In this document: piece after piece, positions 44,568 through 53,276 of the stretch
Layout: each line of letters begins with the position of its first letter
How positions within the stretch are numbered: the first letter of the stretch is position 1
Source of the DNA: Azophilus sp026709365
GTDB taxonomy: Bacteria; Pseudomonadota; Gammaproteobacteria; Pseudomonadales; Azotimanducaceae
Length of the DNA: 64,000 nt
Direction of reading: 5' to 3'
Assembly: GCA_965200175.1 (NCBI GenBank)
Contig: OZ241345.1
Span: 1,922,001-1,986,000, forward strand
Position numbers and translations under genes: made by a program
The notes under the pieces: generated by a model
The model's database searches: none
The model's input: the letters and a program-made list of their open reading frames with translations, nothing else
Told to the model about the DNA's origin: nothing

Positions 44568-46283
44568 TCAGCCCGGTTCGGGAGCGCCACTGGGCGGACG
44601 CCTTCCCCGTCCGTCGTCGATGCGACGCTGGCGGGTGGCGACCTCGGCCCAGACATCGCGCATCCAGCCCTTGCGCCCGCGCAGATCCCCGGCCCGCAGC
44701 GCCCCGTCGGACAGCCTGTCGAGCGCCTCGCGCATGTCGTCGTTCCCGAACCTCAAGGCGTCGGGCCGCATCTGCCCCTCAAGCCCCTGGACCGCGCTGG
44801 CCAAGTCCGCCCCCCACATCGGGACGACGCGCAGGGGAGCGCTGCCCAGCCCCTTATCCTCGGCGAACGAACTGAACGCCTCCTGGAGCCGCTTGTCGGT
44901 GGCGAACTCGCCGGCGTTCAGCACCAGCGCGTAAACCGCGTCGCCGGTCCTGTCGGCCACCTCCCCGGCGTGGACGAAGGCCTGCTCCAGCTGCAGGCGG
45001 TAGTCGTCGGGCGACATGCGGGACTTGGCGCTGACCTCCGCGACCAGCCGAAAGCCCGGCGGAGGGTCGACGTAGGCCGCCTCCACGTCCGCCAAGCCCG
45101 GGGGCGCCCACCTGTGCGGCAGCCCGCCCCTCGTCTCGCAGTGGCACGTTACCTCGAGGGGAGTGTCCAGCCGCGCCAGCAAGAGTCCCGTCAGAAGCTC
45201 CATGGCCAAGGCCTTGTTGATCTTCCGGTGCTCGGCGATTTCGCGCGGTTTGCGGTCATGGTCCTGCCCCCCGTCGCCAAGCTGGTTGCCGGTCGCCCTG
45301 CGCGACATGGTGTCCAGGCCGAGCTGCGTGAACGTCCCAACCCCCGGGCCGTACTCGAGGTGGTCGTTCCCCATCAGGTACTTCATCAGCAGCGCGACCG
45401 CCCCTGCCTGCATGCTCCTGTCCCAAAGCGCGCCGTCCCCCAAGCTGACGGGAACGGGGCCAAGCGGCGAACGGGGAACCTCAGCATTCGGAGCGCCGAG
45501 GCACTGGACCGGGCCAAGCTCACGCAGCAGCCGGAGAAGTCCGGCGCAGTCCAGGAGCATCGCCGTCGCGCGCGCCTCCGTCACCGTGGGGACCGCCGGC
45601 GTTCCCTCCGACTCGAGATCCCCGATCATTTTCAAGTGGAAGGCGTTGACCGCGTCCGCGTAAAGGACCAGGTTCTCGGTCGGCGTTCGCGAGCGGCCGG
45701 GCCGGCGCCTGCCGAGCGCGTCGGCGCGCTGCTCCGGAAGGCTCTCGGCAATGACCTCCGCGGCCAGCGCGTCATGGCGGGCCAGCGCCAGCAGGTGCCT
45801 CAGCTCGCCCAGAAGCAGTCCGGGGCAGAAGCCCGCCCAAGGGCCGCCGCTGGCCGCGACGCCGCGGGCCGCGCTCCGGAGAAGCCCCGTGACGTCAAGC
45901 TCATCCCACCCCAGCCAGTGCGCCCTGACCTGCCGCGCCAGAACCTCCGCCAGCAGGCCGTCGTCCGCCCGGCTGAGCGGCCTGCCGGGCTTCCACTCGA
46001 TGCCCGCCAAGCGCCTGCCCGCGTACGTGGGCGACCCGTCCGCGTCCGTCAGGCCAATGCGTCGGCACAGCCGGGCCGCGTCGAGGGCCATGCGCGCGAC
46101 GAGATCCTGCGGGTCGCCGCGAAGGTCGCCGTCCTCAACATGGTCCGAACGGGGAAGGGAGGGCAGGCCGCGCAGGACGCCCTCCCACTCCGCTTGGGGA
46201 TGGGCGAGCAGGCGGCAGAGCATCGGGAACTCGGCGAAGGCGTCCGCCAGGCCGGCCGCCCGCGGTCCTAGCGCCGCAGCCAT
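44568..46283 (-). CDS. B2: partner protein with PD-(D/E)XK-like nuclease signature
   Basis: 571 residues from ATG 46283, overlapping the end of A2 by 16 bases. It aligns with B1 over its length: SDHVEDGD (47-54), MALDAARLCRRIGLTDADGS (65-84), TEARATAMLLDC, KINKALAMELLTGLLLARL (354-372) and GLADVEAAY (D399), LVAEVSAK (E416, K420), QLEQAF. Conservation of D, E and K against a diverged background supports a catalytic role. Fold inferred as PD-(D/E)XK. Its constant position after A argues that both act together. Confidence 0.6.
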   Translation of the reverse strand: MAAALGPRAAGLADAFAEFPMLCRLLAHPQAEWEGVLRGLPSLPRSDHVEDGDLRGDPQDLVARMALDAARLCRRIGLTDADGSPTYAGRRLAGIEWKPGRPLSRADDGLLAEVLARQVRAHWLGWDELDVTGLLRSAARGVAASGGPWAGFCPGLLLGELRHLLALARHDALAAEVIAESLPEQRADALGRRRPGRSRTPTENLVLYADAVNAFHLKMIGDLESEGTPAVPTVTEARATAMLLDCAGLLRLLRELGPVQCLGAPNAEVPRSPLGPVPVSLGDGALWDRSMQAGAVALLMKYLMGNDHLEYGPGVGTFTQLGLDTMSRRATGNQLGDGGQDHDRKPREIAEHRKINKALAMELLTGLLLARLDTPLEVTCHCETRGGLPHRWAPPGLADVEAAYVDPPPGFRLVAEVSAKSRMSPDDYRLQLEQAFVHAGEVADRTGDAVYALVLNAGEFATDKRLQEAFSSFAEDKGLGSAPLRVVPMWGADLASAVQGLEGQMRPDALRFGNDDMREALDRLSDGALRAGDLRGRKGWMRDVWAEVATRQRRIDDGRGRRPPSGAPEPG

Positions 46284-48280
46284 CCGGCGATGCGCTCGGC
46301 GTGGCCGGTTCCCAGCCGAAAGCGCCATGCGATGTCGGCCAGGTCGCGCTTCTTCCGCGGCTCGTTCGGCCCGGCCAGCCCCATTGCGACGGCGGACGGG
46401 GGCAGGGGCCCGTCGCCCTTCATGAGGCGCTTCCGGGGCGGCCGCCGCCTCCAGAAGTTCAGCCGGAAAAGCGCCAGCCACAGCTCCGCCATGACGGTCT
46501 CGGGGTCTCGGTAGGACCGCCGGAAGCTCCGGCCCGCGCCGGCGCGGAACCCCGGCCTGCGCAGCCCGCGAACCGTGTCCCGGAGCCGGGAGTGGACAGA
46601 GTCCACGGGGAGCGCGGTGCTCGCCCAGAGCAGGTCCCGACCGACCGCCTCGTAGGAGGCGCCGGGGCGCTCCGTGAGCCACAGCGAGCGGCCGCCCTTG
46701 AACTTCGGGCCGGGCGGCGGGAAGTCAATCCACGCCCAGCCGCCCTCCCCGGAGTTCGCGCCGTCGCGGGCGGAGGCGAACCGGGCCGCCACCTCGGCCG
46801 CGCCGGGCTTGCCGGAGGCCCCGGAGAGCAGGTCGCCCGACTCCCCGGACGCATCGCCCAGGCGGGTGGCCGCGTCGCGCCAGACGCCGTCGAGCCTCTC
46901 CTGAAGCCACTCCCTTCGCCTGTCGGGCTTGTCCCTTCCCGGCCAGCGCTCGCCCGGGCGGTCCCCGGCCAGCTTGCGCCTCCGCTGGGACAGGACGATC
47001 TCGCAGCGCCCGGCGCGGACGTCGGACGCGAGGGCGGTGAGCGCCGCCGCCGACTGCGAGTGGTGGGCGTCCATGTGGTGGTGGACCTTGGGAAACCGGG
47101 ACAGCATCTTGCGAACGGTGAGGAAGTGGGCCAGCTCGGTGTAGGGCGACGCCGTGAACGCGCCGCCCTTCACGATGTGGGGAAGCCCCGCCATCTCCTC
47201 CTCCGCGGATTCCCGCCCGCCGCCCGTCCCGGCGTGCGCGATGCAGTCCCAGAGGGCGGCGTGCGGGCGCCGGGCGTCCGCCAGCAGGACGTCCAGGTCG
47301 TCCTCGCACAGGCGCCCCGGCAGGAACCCGCAGTGCGCCGCCAGGATGTGGAAGGTCCTGTGCTCGGGGAGGTCGACCGAGGAGACCGGGATGCTCAGGT
47401 GGACGTGGTTTCGGCCCTTCCCCCCGCGCGCCAGCGTGGCGGTGAGGACGTCCGTGTACACGCGCACCGGCTCGGCGCGCCTGGAGAACGTCGGATGCAG
47501 GAGCCTCGCGTTGCGCCAGGCGAAGTAGTCGCGCACTCGGGCGCCCGCCCGCTTCAGCAAGGTGTAGTAGGCGTTCCTCGAGATGCCGTACTCCTCCTGG
47601 ATCATCCAAAGGCTTCGGAAGTAGAGGGTGCCCCTGATGACGTTCCGAAGCTGCTTCTTGTGCTTCCGCTCCCGGCCCTTGAGGGCCAGCGGGGTGCCCA
47701 AGGTGAACAGCGACGCCCTGCCTCGGCATCGGCGGCACCGCAATCGGCCCCCGCTGCCGCCGTGGCGGTAGGGCCCCTCGCGGACGCCGCGCTCGAAGGG
47801 GGCGCGCTCGAACGCGTTGACGCCGAAGTTCACGCAGTCCGGGTCGGGGCAGGTCGCAAAGGGCAGGGACTGGGAGAGGAAGTGCCGGGCCAGCGCGCGG
47901 ACCGCGCGGTTGGAGTTGAGCGTGAACCCGTCCCCGCAGAGCCTGCAGGCGAGCTTGAAGCCGCCGCCCTCCGCCCTGATCAGGTAGCGCTCGTCGTCAG
48001 GCGCCTCAACGCCCCCGACCGGATCGGGGGCCGAATAGTGGATGCCGAAGTTCGGGCACATCGAGTTGCGGCACATCGCCCAGCTGACGGCCGTGCCGAA
48101 CTCCGGCAGATCGACCGCTTGGAAGGGGTTCCCGTGCTCCGCCGAATCTGGCACGCAACGCTCCAGCCTTGGCCGTCGACCGCGCTCCGGCATCGCCGCG
48201 GCTTCGGGGAAGCCCGTCCGAAGCCCCGCCGGCAGGTGGCGGGAGCGCTGCATTTCCGCCGAGCGCCCCCCGTTGGCCAT
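46268..48280 (-). CDS. A2: zinc-ribbon DDE transposase-like protein
   Basis: 670 residues from ATG 48280, with about 45 more residues at the N-terminus than A1; M30 is an alternative start. Cys pairs: C70/C75 (CRNSMC), C112/C115, C144/C149 (CPDPDC), C182/C185. HTH-like segment MIQEEYGISRNAYYTLLKRA (about 226-245). Triad candidates: YTDVL (D277), HHHMDAHHS (D404), TVMAELWLAL (E599). Shared with A1: LWLTERPGASY and DIAWRFRLGTGHAERIAGWL. The start codon sits just 26 bases from the CCA end of tRNA-Ser, so it may be transcribed from the tRNA promoter. Confidence 0.7.
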   Translation of the reverse strand: MANGGRSAEMQRSRHLPAGLRTGFPEAAAMPERGRRPRLERCVPDSAEHGNPFQAVDLPEFGTAVSWAMCRNSMCPNFGIHYSAPDPVGGVEAPDDERYLIRAEGGGFKLACRLCGDGFTLNSNRAVRALARHFLSQSLPFATCPDPDCVNFGVNAFERAPFERGVREGPYRHGGSGGRLRCRRCRGRASLFTLGTPLALKGRERKHKKQLRNVIRGTLYFRSLWMIQEEYGISRNAYYTLLKRAGARVRDYFAWRNARLLHPTFSRRAEPVRVYTDVLTATLARGGKGRNHVHLSIPVSSVDLPEHRTFHILAAHCGFLPGRLCEDDLDVLLADARRPHAALWDCIAHAGTGGGRESAEEEMAGLPHIVKGGAFTASPYTELAHFLTVRKMLSRFPKVHHHMDAHHSQSAAALTALASDVRAGRCEIVLSQRRRKLAGDRPGERWPGRDKPDRRREWLQERLDGVWRDAATRLGDASGESGDLLSGASGKPGAAEVAARFASARDGANSGEGGWAWIDFPPPGPKFKGGRSLWLTERPGASYEAVGRDLLWASTALPVDSVHSRLRDTVRGLRRPGFRAGAGRSFRRSYRDPETVMAELWLALFRLNFWRRRPPRKRLMKGDGPLPPSAVAMGLAGPNEPRKKRDLADIAWRFRLGTGHAERIAGWLRR

Positions 48281-48305
48281 TTTGTACTAAAATTCTAACC
48301 GCCTA
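48279..48305 (-). repeat. Left-end motif of the A2-B2 element, abutting tRNA-Ser
   Basis: On the minus strand, TAGGCGGTTA ... AGTACAAAAT begins at the base right after the encoded CCA of tRNA-Ser. It matches 1148-1174 upstream of A0. The exact junction suggests insertion at the tRNA 3' end. Confidence 0.6.
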
Positions 48306-48393
48306 TGGCGGAGGGGCAGGGATTCGAACCCTGGGAGGCTCGCACCTCTCTGGTTTTCAAGACCAGCGCTTTCGACCGCTCAGCCACCCCTCC
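48306..48393 (-). tRNA. tRNA-Ser (UGA anticodon)
   Basis: 88 nt on the minus strand including encoded CCA. Acceptor GGAGGGG pairs with CCCCTCC, discriminator G. Anticodon stem-loop CTGGTCTTGAAAACCAG with anticodon TGA. T-arm GGGTTCGAATCCC. A long class II variable arm (GAGGTGCGAGCCTC region) confirms serine. The gene is intact despite the element at its 3' end. Confidence 0.95.
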
Positions 48394-48868
48394 GGGAGGT
48401 TCAGTTTCCCCGCTTTGCAAGACGGCTTCAAGTTCAGGCGCGACCTGAGGGTCGCGTATGGGGTTTCTCGCTGGCGTTGCTTGGGCCAGGTTCCGGAGTG
48501 TTTCTAAGCCCGCGCGACCTGGCGGTTGCGGCGAGCCTTAGATTCGCCGGACCAATGTGTGTCCTGGTTTGAAACCGTGAGCCTGCCATGGAACAAACCC
48601 CAATCCTCCCGGCGGAGAGGGCGCTCCGTGCGCCCAATCGACGGCAGGATGCCCTTGCTCCGGGAATCCGCTGGGTTCAGGCGACGACCCACGGAGCGGA
48701 GGGCAAAACGAACCGACACGCAGCGAAGGTGCGCGTTCGCGCCCTCGATTGGGCAACCGAGGGCGGATTTGATCCAACGTGGGAACTGCTGGACTTGGGG
48801 GCGGCTGAGTCCAAGCGCAGTTGGCCGGTGCTATCATTGACGGACCACAACCGAAGGCAAAACTCGAC
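48394..48868. other. Non-coding stretch with a dispersed repeat
   Basis: No gene is supported. The part at about 48640-48740 is the inverted counterpart of 58305-58390: the block with CCGACACGCAGCGAAGGTGC and TGGGTTCAGGCGACGACC occurs in both. It is probably another short mobile repeat related to MITE-1. Confidence 0.45.
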
Positions 48869-49165
48869 ATGCGGCCGGACAAGGCAAAGGTGGTCGATGA
48901 AGTCTGGGACGAGCAGCGCATTCGCTCCTTTCTCGACAAGGCGCCCTTGGCCAAGGGCATGGACGCTGACTTCAGCGCCTTGCTGCATGCCTACCGCAGC
49001 ATGAGGCCCAATGACTTTGCGGTCTTCCTCCGCTGGTTCCGCGACGCGGGGCGCAACCTAGAGGCGGAAAACGACCACGGCGAAACCCTTTTGGACATCA
49101 TCGCCGAGCATCGATTGGCGCAGCCCTTCAGGGACATTCTCCAAGCCGCCGGGGCTGGTCGCTAG
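48869..49165 (+). CDS. PA4642-family conserved protein
   Basis: 98 residues from ATG 48869. MRPDKAKVVDEVWDEQRIRS, then ALLHAYRSMRPNDFAVFLRW and a Gly-rich turn before TLLDIIAEHR match a small gammaproteobacterial family named after Pseudomonas PA4642. All-helical, cytosolic, function unknown. In the genus-level neighbourhood it is often near aat/infA, as here. Its stop is part of the CTAG end of MITE-2. Confidence 0.75.
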   Translation: MRPDKAKVVDEVWDEQRIRSFLDKAPLAKGMDADFSALLHAYRSMRPNDFAVFLRWFRDAGRNLEAENDHGETLLDIIAEHRLAQPFRDILQAAGAGR

Positions 49166-49506
49166 TGTCCTGTCCGGTTAATTCGCGGGCTTTGGGCGCT
49201 AGGCCATTTCGCTCTTTGGCAAGACGCGACAACGCCGTGTGGCAGGCCCCACGCCAATTCATTCGCGGGGCAAGCCCCTCAGGCTCCCCGGCTGAAGGCT
49301 CTCCTCATGCGAGGGGGCGCCCCTCGCGCTCCCCGGCTGAAGGCTCTCCCCATGCGAGGGGGCGCCCCTCGCGCTCCCCGGCTGAAGGCTCTCCCCATGC
49401 GAGGGGGCGCCCCTCGCGCTCCCCGGCTGAAGGCTCTCCGGAGCAACGCGGCCAAGGAGTGAAAGGGCCACGAACAATCACGCGGATTGGCCGGACAGGA
49501 CACTAG
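49162..49506. mobile_element. MITE-2, IS630-related, with internal tandem repeats
   Basis: A 345-bp non-coding element with perfect 16-bp inverted ends CTAGTGTCCTGTCCGG (49162-49177; complement at 49491-49506). The TA within CTAG fits IS630-type insertion, and the IS630 copy at 22197 starts CTAGTGT. It separates the PA4642-like gene from aat. Mobilisation in trans is inferred. Confidence 0.8.
49283..49440. repeat. 45-bp tandem repeat, 3.5 units, inside MITE-2
   Basis: Units start at 49283, 49328, 49373 and 49418 (last partial). Each begins GCTCCCCGGCTGAAGGCTCT and ends GGGGGCGCCCCTCGC. Units 2 and 3 are identical; unit 1 has one change. No spacers exist, so it is not a CRISPR array. Copy number may vary between strains. 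Confidence 0.9.
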
Positions 49507-49518
49507 ATTCCAGGCACC

Positions 49519-50310
49519 ATGGCGGTTTCCTTCATCCGCAGCGGCACCCGCTTTCCCGACCCGCGGCAGGCGGACGACTCGATCGGCGGCCTGCTCGCGG
49601 TCGGCGGCGACCTCTCCCCCAAGCGCCTGCTGGCCGCCTACCGGGCTGGAATCTTCCCCTGGTTCGACGACGACCAAGCGCCGGTTCTGTGGTGGAGCCC
49701 AGATCCCAGGGCAGTGCTGACGCCCGGTGAAATGCGCATCAGCCGAAGCCTCGCCAAGCGGCTGCGCAACGGCGGCTTCAGGGTGTCCTTCGACCGTGCC
49801 TTTGCCGAGGTGGTCAGTGCCTGCGCCACCAAACGCGAAGGCCAATCGGGCACGTGGATCACGCCTGGCATGGGCGCCGCCTACCGCCACCTGCACGAAT
49901 TGGGCTACGCCCACTCCCTTGAGGTGTGGTGCGAAGGGCGTCTCGCCGGCGGACTGTACGGCCTGTCCCTCGGCGCCTTTTTCTTCGGCGAATCCATGTT
50001 CAGCCGCGTTCCGGACGCCTCCAAGGTGGCCCTTGCCCACCTCAGCGAACAACTCAAGCGCTGGCGCTTCCAGCTCATCGACTGCCAAATTCCCAACCAC
50101 CACCTGAGCTCTTTGGGCGTCCAGTCAATGCCGCGCACGGAATTCCTTGCGGCCTTGGCGGCCAATGACGAATCCAATACCCGCGTCGGCGCTTGGACCT
50201 TTGACGCCGACTGCGGCACCGCTGTGAGTGTTGATTCCACCCCCTTTAGAGGGCAGAATGCCGCCGCCTTACACGCACCGGGGCCCCATGGCGAAAGAAG
50301 AGCAGATTGA
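49519..50310 (+). CDS. aat: Leucyl/phenylalanyl-tRNA-protein transferase
   Basis: 263 residues. Family motifs: GGLLAVGGDLSPKRLLAAYR, GIFPWF, WWSPDPRAVL, GAFFFGESMFS and IDCQIPNHHLSSLG. The enzyme adds Leu or Phe to proteins with N-terminal Arg/Lys, marking them for ClpS-ClpAP degradation, so its closeness to clpA and clpS is functional. The last eight codons overlap the start of infA. MITE-2 lies 12 bases upstream and may carry or displace its promoter. Confidence 0.95.
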   Translation: MAVSFIRSGTRFPDPRQADDSIGGLLAVGGDLSPKRLLAAYRAGIFPWFDDDQAPVLWWSPDPRAVLTPGEMRISRSLAKRLRNGGFRVSFDRAFAEVVSACATKREGQSGTWITPGMGAAYRHLHELGYAHSLEVWCEGRLAGGLYGLSLGAFFFGESMFSRVPDASKVALAHLSEQLKRWRFQLIDCQIPNHHLSSLGVQSMPRTEFLAALAANDESNTRVGAWTFDADCGTAVSVDSTPFRGQNAAALHAPGPHGERRAD

Positions 50311-50503
50311 GATGGATGGAACGGTGGTTGACACCCTTCCGAACACGATGTTCCGCGTCGAGCTGGACAACGGCCATATGGTGACTGCCCACATCTCGGG
50401 CAAAATCCGCAAGAACTACATCCGCATCCTCACCGGGGATAAGGTCAAGGTCGAATTGACGCCCTACGACCTCAGCAAGGGCCGCATCACGTTCCGCAAA
50501 TAG
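50288..50503 (+). CDS. infA: Translation initiation factor IF-1
   Basis: 71 residues from ATG 50288: MAKEEQIEMDGTVVDTLPNT and MVTAHISGKIRKNYIRILTG are the S1-type OB-fold of IF-1. Full length and highly conserved. The start lies inside the end of aat in another frame, so the two may be co-transcribed. Confidence 0.97.
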   Translation: MAKEEQIEMDGTVVDTLPNTMFRVELDNGHMVTAHISGKIRKNYIRILTGDKVKVELTPYDLSKGRITFRK

Positions 50504-50546
50504 GCAGGCCCCGGATGGGCCAAAGGTCGGACGTCAAGCGGCGCAG

Positions 50547-52823
50547 TTAGGCCGTGACCTTCTCGTCAGCGGCGCTTAACGCCTCGAGAGCGAGCCCCCC
50601 ATCCTTGAGGGACACCCGTAGCAGCCCTCCGCCCTTGGCCAAGGGCCCAAACAGGATTATATCCGCCAACTCGCGCTTGATCTTGTCTTGAATGAGGCGC
50701 TGCATGGGCCGGGCGCCCATCTTCTCGTCGTAGCCCTCCTGGGCGAGCCACGTCCTCGCCTCGTCGTCCACCTCCAGGGTCACCCGCTTGTCGTCAAGCT
50801 GCGCCTGCAGCTCGGTTAGGAACTTATCCAAAATGGTCTTGACCACGGGCTGGCTCAGGGGGCTGAACTGCACGATGGCGTCCAGGCGGTTGCGGAATTC
50901 AGGTGCGAACAGCTTGCGGATGGCCTCCATGCCGTCCGAGCTGTGGTCCTGTTCGGAAAAGCCGATGGACGGGCGGGCCATGTCCATGGCCCCGGCGTTG
51001 GTGGTCATGATGAGCACCACGTTGCGGAAATCGGCCTTGCGCCCGTTGTTGTCGGTGAGGGAGCCGTGGTCCATGACCTGCAGCAGCAAATTGAAGACCT
51101 CGGGATGGGCCTTCTCAATCTCGTCGAGCAGCACCACGCTGTGCGGGTGCTTGGTCACCGCCTCAGTGAGCAGGCCGCCCTGGTCAAACCCAATGTAGCC
51201 CGGCGGCGCGCCGATCAGACGCGACACCGTGTGCCGCTCCATGTACTCGGACATGTCGTAGCGCAGCAGCTCGACGCCGGTGATGAGCGCTAACTGCCGG
51301 CACACCTCGGTCTTGCCGACGCCGGTCGGCCCGGCAAAGAGGAAGGCGCCAGTCGGCTTGTCGCCGGACTTGAGCCCGGCGCGGGACAGCTTGATGCTGT
51401 CGGCAAGCTGGTCGATGGCCTCGTCCTGGCCGAAGATGACCATCTTGAGCTTCTCATCCAGACCCTTGAGCGCCTCCTTGTCGGAGGTGGAGACCTGGGT
51501 GGAGGGAATGCGGGCGATCTTTGCCACCACCTGCTCCACGTCGCCGGCGCCGATGGTCTTCTTGCGGCGGCTCGGCGGCAGCAGCTGCTGCGCGGCGCCC
51601 GCCTCATCGATGACGTCGATGGCCTTGTCCGGCATGAAGCGGTCGGTGATGTACCTGGCGGCCAACTCCGATGCCGAGCGCAGGGCCGGATCGGTGAAGC
51701 GCAGTTGGTAGTGGTCCTCGAACCGGGACTTCAAGCCCTTGAGGATCTGATAGGTGTCCTGAACGTCCGGCTCGACAATGTCGATCTTCTGAAAGCGTCT
51801 TGAGAGCGCCCGATCCTTGTCGAAGATGCCGCGAAACTCCTGGTAGGTGGTGGAGCCCATGCAGCGGATCTGGCCTGAGGTCAGCAGCGGCTTCAGCAGG
51901 TTGGAGGCATCCATGACGCCGCCGGACGCCGCGCCGGCGCCGATGATGGTATGCACCTCGTCAATGAAAAGTATGGCCCCTTCCTGTTCCTTCAGCTCCG
52001 CAAGAACCACCTTGAAGCGCTTCTCGAAGTCGCCCCGGTACTTGGTGCCGGCCAGCAGCGCCCCAAGGTCCAGGGCATAGATGGTGCTCTCGGCCACCAC
52101 GGCCGGCACCTTGCCTTCGACGATGCGTTTGGCCAAGCCTTCCGCGATGGCGGTTTTGCCGACCCCGGACTCGCCCACCAGCAACGGATTGTTCTTGCGC
52201 CGACGGCACAGCACCTGGATGACCCGCTCGAGTTCCTGGTCCCGGCCGACGAGCGGATCGATGCGGCCGGCCTTGGCCTGCTCGTTGAGATTGGCGGCAA
52301 AGGCCTCAAGGGCCTTCTGCGCGTTCTGTTCGCCTTGGCCCCGCTCCTCGCCCTCCACCGCGCTTTCCGCGGCCCCCTTCTCGCCATACACCTTGGAGAT
52401 GCCGTGGGCGATGTAGTTGACCACGTCGATGCGGGCGATGTCCTGCTGCTTCAAGTAGTAAACCGACTGGCTTTCCCGCTCGCTGAAGATGGCGACCAGC
52501 ACGTTGCCGCCGGTGACCTCCTTGCGGCCCGATGACTGGCCGTGGAAGACCGCCCGCTGCAGGACGCGCTGAAAGCCCAAGGTGGGCTGGGTCTCCCGCT
52601 TGGCATCGCCCGCCGGAATCAAGGGCGTGGTGGTCTCGATGTACTCGCTTAAGTCCGCACGGAGCTTGTCGATGTCGCAGCCCACCTTGCGCAGCACCTC
52701 AACCGCCGCATCGTTGTTGAGCAGCGCCAGCAGCAGGTGCTCGACGGTCATGAATTCGTGGCGCTTGGCGCGGGCCTCGCGGAACGCGTCGTTGAGAGTG
52801 GTTTCCAAGTCTTTGCTGAGCAT
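50547..52823 (-). CDS. clpA: ATP-dependent Clp protease ATP-binding subunit ClpA
   Basis: 758 residues. N-domain (LNDAFREARAKRHEFMTVEH), first AAA module with GESGVGKT and second with GPTGVGKT, Walker B motifs (ILFIDEVHTI; VVLLDEIEKAHPEVF) and arginine-finger regions. It unfolds substrates delivered by ClpS and feeds ClpP. clpS ends 18 bases upstream, the usual clpSA order. Convergent with infA. Confidence 0.97.
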   Translation of the reverse strand: MLSKDLETTLNDAFREARAKRHEFMTVEHLLLALLNNDAAVEVLRKVGCDIDKLRADLSEYIETTTPLIPAGDAKRETQPTLGFQRVLQRAVFHGQSSGRKEVTGGNVLVAIFSERESQSVYYLKQQDIARIDVVNYIAHGISKVYGEKGAAESAVEGEERGQGEQNAQKALEAFAANLNEQAKAGRIDPLVGRDQELERVIQVLCRRRKNNPLLVGESGVGKTAIAEGLAKRIVEGKVPAVVAESTIYALDLGALLAGTKYRGDFEKRFKVVLAELKEQEGAILFIDEVHTIIGAGAASGGVMDASNLLKPLLTSGQIRCMGSTTYQEFRGIFDKDRALSRRFQKIDIVEPDVQDTYQILKGLKSRFEDHYQLRFTDPALRSASELAARYITDRFMPDKAIDVIDEAGAAQQLLPPSRRKKTIGAGDVEQVVAKIARIPSTQVSTSDKEALKGLDEKLKMVIFGQDEAIDQLADSIKLSRAGLKSGDKPTGAFLFAGPTGVGKTEVCRQLALITGVELLRYDMSEYMERHTVSRLIGAPPGYIGFDQGGLLTEAVTKHPHSVVLLDEIEKAHPEVFNLLLQVMDHGSLTDNNGRKADFRNVVLIMTTNAGAMDMARPSIGFSEQDHSSDGMEAIRKLFAPEFRNRLDAIVQFSPLSQPVVKTILDKFLTELQAQLDDKRVTLEVDDEARTWLAQEGYDEKMGARPMQRLIQDKIKRELADIILFGPLAKGGGLLRVSLKDGGLALEALSAADEKVTA

Positions 52824-52841
52824 GGTCCTAACTTAAGCGGA

Positions 52842-53132
52842 TTAGTCTGTCATTTCCACCCTGGAAACCAAGGGATGCTGGTTTTCCTGAGCGTATTGGT
52901 TGAGTTGCTCCGATTTGGTCTCGGCGATGTCCCGGGGAAAGATGCCCACCACAGCGCTGCCCTGGGTATGCACGGCCAGCATGATCTGGGTGGCCTTTTC
53001 GCGGTTCATGCCGAAGAAGACCTCCAGCACATGGACCACGAATTCCATCGGCGTGTAGTCATCATTGAGCAGAATGACCTTGTACATGGGCGGCTTCGTG
53101 AGCTTCGGCTTGGCTTCGGCGACCGCCACGCC
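52842..53132 (-). CDS. clpS: ClpS adaptor protein
   Basis: 96 residues from GTG 53132, giving typical length; the frame stays open to ATG 53276, which would add a Cys/Arg-rich extension unlike the family. Motifs: YKVILLNDDYTPMEFVVHVL (N-degron pocket and ClpA contact) and MLAVHTQGSAVVGIFPRDIA. It brings N-end-rule substrates to ClpAP. It is transcribed just before clpA. Confidence 0.9.
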   Translation of the reverse strand, partial: GVAVAEAKPKLTKPPMYKVILLNDDYTPMEFVVHVLEVFFGMNREKATQIMLAVHTQGSAVVGIFPRDIAETKSEQLNQYAQENQHPLVSRVEMTD

Positions 53133-53276
53133 GCGCTCCTCGCCAAGGCCGGGAGCATCGCCGTCCTGGGCACGCCACCGTCCGTCCGTCTCGCCGTGAA
53201 GCCGGGGAAGCGCCGCGGCCAGCCGGGTCTTGGAGGCAACGGATGCGCAACCGCAGGGACAGGAATCATGCCGCAT

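Noticed and set aside
11642..48280. A and B as plain Tn7 TnsB and TnsA
   Set aside because: Cys-knuckle N-terminus, gene order A before B, absence of TnsC and different ends argue against a simple Tn7 assignment; only a functional analogy is kept.
46301..48298. A 665-codon open frame opposite A2
   Set aside because: Antisense of a GC-rich gene, no motif, low-complexity composition; A2 is supported by homology to A0 and A1.
49283..49440. 45-bp repeats as a CRISPR array
   Set aside because: Units are contiguous without spacers and lie inside an inverted-repeat element; no cas genes are visible.
53133..53276. N-terminal extension of ClpS to ATG 53276
   Set aside because: The extension is Cys/Arg-rich and absent from the family; GTG 53132 gives normal length.
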